The notes under the pieces were generated by a model. It worked only from the letters and a program-made list of their open reading frames with translations, searched no databases and was not told the DNA's origin. Both the position numbers and the translations under genes were made by a program. Of a DNA stretch of 64,000 bases, positions 60,636-64,000 are shown one piece after another (within the stretch, counting starts at the first letter, position 1; each line of letters opens with the position of its first letter). The stretch spans positions 124,001 through 188,000 of the forward strand of contig NZ_FOFU01000003.1 of the NCBI RefSeq assembly GCF_900111035.1, in the 5' to 3' direction. Source of the stretch: Treponema bryantii (lineage in GTDB: Bacteria; Spirochaetota; Spirochaetia; Treponematales; Treponemataceae).

Positions 60636-62981
60636 CTAATTCTTTGCCTTTCTGAATAAAGCGTAGCACAAACTGCCAAGCACTGCAATTGCACAGATAA
60701 AGCCTGCAATATTTCCGTTACCAGTGAACATGCTTCCGAACTGGTAAACCATAAACGAAATTACATAAGCAAAACCGCATTGCCAGCCGATTGCTGCCCA
60801 AGTCCACTTTCTGCTGTTCATTTCGCGTTTGATAGCACCGATTGCTGCAAAACAAGGAGCACACAAAAGGTTGAAAATCAGGAATGAAAGACCAGCTGGT
60901 GCTGTGAAAGCCGCAGCCATGTTAGCCCAGGTTTCTTCTCCACCATAGAGAATACCCATTGTACCAACAATGTTTTCCTTAGCAACAAGACCAGTGATAG
61001 AAGCAACGGCAGCCTGCCAGTTACCCCAGCCGATAGGTGCAAAAATCCATGCGATAAGTCCACCAATCTTTGCAAGAATACTTGAATCCATCTGATCTTC
61101 TTCAAGCATTCCAAAGCCACCGTCTGCCCATCCAAAGAATGAAAGGAACCAGATAACGATTGTCGAAAGCAAGATAATTGTACCGGCTTTCTTAATGAAT
61201 GACCATCCTCTTTCCCACATTGAACGAAGAACGTTTGTAACTGTTGGCCAGTGGTAAGCAGGAAGTTCCATAACAAAAGGAGCAACTTCGCCCATAAAAG
61301 GCTTTGTCTTTTTCAAGATAATTCCGGAAATGATGATTGCAGCACAACCGATAAAGTAAGCACTTGCTGCAAGCCATGGGCTTCCACCAAACAAAGCACC
61401 AACAACAAGTCCGATAAATGGAAGCTTAGCTCCACATGGAATAAAGGTTGTTGTCATGATTGTCATGCGGCGGTCGCGTTCGTTTTCAATTGTACGGCAA
61501 GCCATAATTCCAGGAACACCACAACCCATACCAACCAGCATAGGAATGAATGATTTTCCAGAAAGTCCAAAGCGGCGGAATACACGGTCAAGAATAAAGG
61601 CAATACGTGCCATGTAACCACAAGCTTCAAGGAAGGCAAGGAAGATAAACAGAACAAGCATCTGCGGAACAAATCCGAGCACTGCACCAACACCGGCAAC
61701 AATACCGTCAAGAATAAGTCCCTTAAGCCAGTCTGCACAACCGATTGCATCTAAACCGCTTTCAATAAGGACTGGAACACCAGGAACCCATACACCGTAG
61801 TCTGCTGGATCAGGTCCCTCTTCACCGTACTTTTCTGCCATTGCTTTTGCTTCTTCTGCAACTTCATCTGTAATTTCAATTGGTTCAGAAACTTCCATAG
61901 TTTCTTCATCAACAGTTACATAAGTAACCTCACCGTTTTCAAGAGCTTCAAGAATTGCTGCTGTGTCACCGTATTCTTCGGCTGCTTCTTCGTAAGCCCC
62001 TGTACCGATTCCAAACAGGTGATATCCGTCACCAAAGAGTCCGTCGTTTGCCCAGTCTGTTGCTGAGACACCAACGGTTACCATTGCAACGTAGTAAACA
62101 AACCACATTATAACCGCAAAGATTGGGAGAGCAAGCCAGCGGTTTGTAACAACGCGGTCAATCTTATCTGAAGTGCTGAGCTTAGTGCGGTTCTTTTTTG
62201 TTACGCAGTTTTTTATGATTGATTCAATATACTTATAGCGTTCAGCAGTGATGATAGATTCTGAATCATCATCAAGTTCTGCCTCACACGCTTTGATATC
62301 TTTTTCAATATGATCGAGTTTTGAAGGTTCAATTCCAAGAGCTTTGATAACCTTTTCATCACGTTCAAAAAGTTTTACTGAGTACCAGCGGTGCTGTTCT
62401 TCCGGAAGATTGTGAACGATTGCTTCTTCAATGTGAGCAAGAGCATGTTCAACGCAGCCTTCAAAGCGGTGCTTGTACAGCATAGGTTTCTTTTCCATTG
62501 CCTTATTCAAAGCAATTTCTGCCGCTTCAATACAGCCGGTTCCCTTAAGAGCTGAAATCTCAAGTACAGGACATCCGAGCTCCTTTGACATTGCATCAAC
62601 GTGAATCTTGTCGCCGTTCTTCTTTACAACGTCCATCATGTTTACAGCAACAACCATTGGAATACCGAGCTCTGCAAGTTGAGTTGTCAGATATAGGTTT
62701 CGCTCAAGGTTTGTTCCATCAACAATATTCAAGATTGCATCAGGGCGTTCTTTTACAAGATAGTCGCGCGATACAACTTCTTCGAGTGTATATGGAGAAA
62801 GCGAGTAGATGCCGGGAAGGTCTGTGATTACAACATCATCCTTGTGGCCCTTAAGCTTTCCTTCTTTTTTTTCTACAGTTACTCCAGGCCAGTTTCCAAC
62901 AAACTGATTTGAGCCTGTGAGCGCATTAAATAATGTGGTTTTTCCCGCATTCGGGTTTCCTGCTAAAGCTATTTTTATCAT
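60636..62981 (-). CDS. feoB: Ferrous iron transport protein B
   Basis: The 781-residue protein imports Fe2+. The G domain shows GNPNAGKT (8-15), DLPG (54-57) and NMMD (114-117). The membrane part has conserved GCGVPG and GYMARI-type motifs. A strongly acidic stretch of about 65 residues lies between the first helices (about 330-395, with EEAAEEYGD and EEAKAMAEKYGEEG), which may face the periplasm and gather iron. It is preceded by two feoA genes and followed by the Cys-rich peptide. Length is normal apart from the insert. Confidence 0.95.
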   Translation of the reverse strand: MIKIALAGNPNAGKTTLFNALTGSNQFVGNWPGVTVEKKEGKLKGHKDDVVITDLPGIYSLSPYTLEEVVSRDYLVKERPDAILNIVDGTNLERNLYLTTQLAELGIPMVVAVNMMDVVKKNGDKIHVDAMSKELGCPVLEISALKGTGCIEAAEIALNKAMEKKPMLYKHRFEGCVEHALAHIEEAIVHNLPEEQHRWYSVKLFERDEKVIKALGIEPSKLDHIEKDIKACEAELDDDSESIITAERYKYIESIIKNCVTKKNRTKLSTSDKIDRVVTNRWLALPIFAVIMWFVYYVAMVTVGVSATDWANDGLFGDGYHLFGIGTGAYEEAAEEYGDTAAILEALENGEVTYVTVDEETMEVSEPIEITDEVAEEAKAMAEKYGEEGPDPADYGVWVPGVPVLIESGLDAIGCADWLKGLILDGIVAGVGAVLGFVPQMLVLFIFLAFLEACGYMARIAFILDRVFRRFGLSGKSFIPMLVGMGCGVPGIMACRTIENERDRRMTIMTTTFIPCGAKLPFIGLVVGALFGGSPWLAASAYFIGCAAIIISGIILKKTKPFMGEVAPFVMELPAYHWPTVTNVLRSMWERGWSFIKKAGTIILLSTIVIWFLSFFGWADGGFGMLEEDQMDSSILAKIGGLIAWIFAPIGWGNWQAAVASITGLVAKENIVGTMGILYGGEETWANMAAAFTAPAGLSFLIFNLLCAPCFAAIGAIKREMNSRKWTWAAIGWQCGFAYVISFMVYQFGSMFTGNGNIAGFICAIAVLGSLCYALFRKAKN

Positions 62982-63003
62982 TGTCGTGTTTCCTCCGGTC
63001 GTC

Positions 63004-63222
63004 CTATTTCAACTGAATGAGTTCTGCGTCGGCCTTGCGAATTGAGAGTTCGTAGCCGCGAACTGTAACTTCTACCGGGTCTCCAAGTGGAGCAACCTTG
63101 CGCACATAAATCTCTGTACCCTTTGTAATTCCCATGTCCATAATGCGGCGCTTTACCGCACCTTCGCCAAGCAGCTTTTCAACAGTAACTGTCTGGCCTG
63201 TTTTTACATCCCTTAAAGTCAT
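63004..63222 (-). CDS. feoA: FeoA domain protein (second copy)
   Basis: The 72-residue SH3-like protein, with LLGEGAVKRRIMDMGITKGT and VRKVAPLGDPVEVTVRGY, is a standard FeoA. It supports FeoB activity in the cytoplasm. It lies 22 bases before feoB and 27 after the other FeoA gene. Confidence 0.92.
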   Translation of the reverse strand: MTLRDVKTGQTVTVEKLLGEGAVKRRIMDMGITKGTEIYVRKVAPLGDPVEVTVRGYELSIRKADAELIQLK

Positions 63223-63249
63223 ATTTATTCTCCTATAAAATGTACTGAA

Positions 63250-63459
63250 TTAAACTATGATTTTTTGAGCCATTTCTTTACTGATGGCCACACGGCTTTC
63301 CTTAATCTGAACGATTATATTACCGCACATCTTTGAAATAACAGACACTTCGGCTCCGGCTACAAAACCCAGATTTTCCAGGAAGCGTCTTACTTCTTCT
63401 TTTCCATTGATTTTTTTGATCAGAAACTTGTCATCCTGACAAGCCATAGTTAAAGGCAT
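63250..63459 (-). CDS. FeoA domain protein (first copy)
   Basis: This 69-residue FeoA-like protein starts MPLTMACQDDKFLIKKINGK and has FLENLGFVAGAEVSVISKMC. It is diverged from the second FeoA, with which it shares only the SH3-like fold. GGGAG precedes the start. It is the first gene of the feo operon under the palindromic operator at 63485. Two FeoA proteins before FeoB are common in anaerobes; they may work together. Confidence 0.88.
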   Translation of the reverse strand: MPLTMACQDDKFLIKKINGKEEVRRFLENLGFVAGAEVSVISKMCGNIIVQIKESRVAISKEMAQKIIV

Positions 63460-63484
63460 TTTAGTTAACTCCCTCTAACATACT

Positions 63485-63527
63485 GTTAGATTAGACTAAT
63501 ATTAGTATTAACTAACAGGTTAGTCAA
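63485..63527 (-). promoter_or_regulatory. feo promoter with nested palindromic operator
   Basis: Minus strand TTGACT (63527-63522), 17 bases and TAATAT (63504-63499) form a promoter. A 32-bp imperfect palindrome (63485-63516, 13 of 16 pairs) with a perfect core ACTAATATTAGT (63495-63506) covers the -10. It resembles DtxR/IdeR-type iron-repressor sites more than a Fur box. The regulator is not in the window. Confidence 0.65.
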
Positions 63528-63596
63528 TACTATCAAAAGAGAAATAATTTTTCTATTAAATTGTATTTTTTATTTCATTGTTATATATTGATGCGT

Positions 63597-64000
63597 ATGA
63601 AATACTCACTTGCGATTTTTGACATGGATGGAACAATCCTTAATACTCTTGATGACATGACAGATTCTCTGAATGAGATTCTTACAAAATACAACCTTCC
63701 GCTTCATACTGTAGATGAAGTACGTTTTATGGTAGGAAACGGAATTCCAAAGCTGATCGAACGTGCTCTTGCAGACGGCCGCAGCAATCCTCAGTTTGAG
63801 CAGATTCTTGCTGATTTTATTGCATATTACGAAAAGCACTGTGCAATAAAAACCGCTCCTTATGATGGAGTAGTGGACTGTATAAAAACTCTCCGCGCTG
63901 CTGGAATCAAAATTGCTGTAAATACAAATAAGGTTGAGCCTGCCGCCATTGCTCTTTGTGATGACTACTTCCCGGGCCTTTTTGATATTATTTCCGGCAG
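63597..64000 (+). CDS. HAD family phosphatase, phosphoglycolate phosphatase-like, cut by the window end
   Basis: The 134 codons present start MKYSLAIFDMDGTILNTLDD, the HAD motif I with nucleophile and acid Asp (DMDGT), then VGNGIPKLIERAL and VNTNK (motif II). This is the Gph/PGP-like group, which removes phosphate from 2-phosphoglycolate or other small substrates. An ATG at 63591 is an alternative start; I use 63597, nine bases after an extended -10-like TGTTATATA (63579-63587). No Shine-Dalgarno. It is divergent from the feo operon. The 3' part is beyond the window. Confidence 0.85.
   Translation, partial: MKYSLAIFDMDGTILNTLDDMTDSLNEILTKYNLPLHTVDEVRFMVGNGIPKLIERALADGRSNPQFEQILADFIAYYEKHCAIKTAPYDGVVDCIKTLRAAGIKIAVNTNKVEPAAIALCDDYFPGLFDIISG

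Overview
The window looks like chromosomal DNA of a host-associated spirochaete, most likely a Treponema. It is moderately AT-rich with GC-rich intergenic repeats. It encodes an LA_2272-type surface repeat protein, very large lipoproteins, a single-subunit bifunctional-type stringent-response protein and a PG0541-type RND accessory protein. This assignment is an inference from gene content; no rRNA, tRNA, IS element, phage or CRISPR array was seen.

Bases 1-20222 are a sulfur amino acid region. Two separate pairs of nitrogenase component-1-like subunits are encoded on the minus strand. Pair 1 (1375-2850 NifD-like, 80-1345 NifK-like) lies downstream of an amino-acid-type ABC importer (2913-5901) and is followed after 1 base by a MATE exporter that runs off the window. 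Pair 2 (12917-14254 NifK-like, 11428-12900 NifD-like) lies upstream of cysK. Around them are two paralogous LysR regulators, a MalY/PatB-type C-S lyase with an Rrf2 (CymR-like, cysteine-free) regulator, metF-metE and, further away, an acetyl-type metA. No nifH or nifB homologue is in the window. A 17-bp dyad, CCTA-N9-TAGG, sits on or beside the core promoters of the importer/pair-1 operon, LysR1, metE-metF and the divergent pair-2/malY-rrf2 promoters. My reading is one cysteine or methionine-status regulon in which nitrogenase-like reductases release sulfur from an imported organic sulfur compound. A GH2 beta-galactosidase with a LacI-type operator and a short radical SAM gene interrupt the region.

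Bases 20310-29565 hold pgi, a TlpA / CXXC small protein / NapH-like redox operon, the surface repeat protein, argR, a threonine synthase homologue lacking the PLP lysine, and small membrane or unknown genes. Bases 29592-35262 are a two-gene alpha-glucan operon (a GH13 protein with a histone-like lysine tail, then malQ). Bases 35394-48414 hold a PflX-like radical SAM protein, tatD, a pseudouridine synthase, an orphan-looking DNA methyltransferase, a phosphatase-like lipid or nucleic-acid hydrolase, a sodium symporter, a structured intergenic RNA candidate, metA, an esterase-like protein, a U32 peptidase and a RelA/SpoT protein with a degenerate HD site. Bases 48502-54243 are a complete RND efflux operon. 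Bases 54240-56275 are prfA-prmC. A four-hairpin array and a giant lipoprotein follow. The window ends with an iron-uptake operon (feoA-feoA-feoB-Cys-rich peptide) under a palindromic operator and the start of a HAD phosphatase.

Several genes have an extended -10 box ending 7-10 bases before the start codon and no Shine-Dalgarno, which suggests leaderless or near-leaderless mRNAs. All calls are from reading the sequence; no database search was possible.
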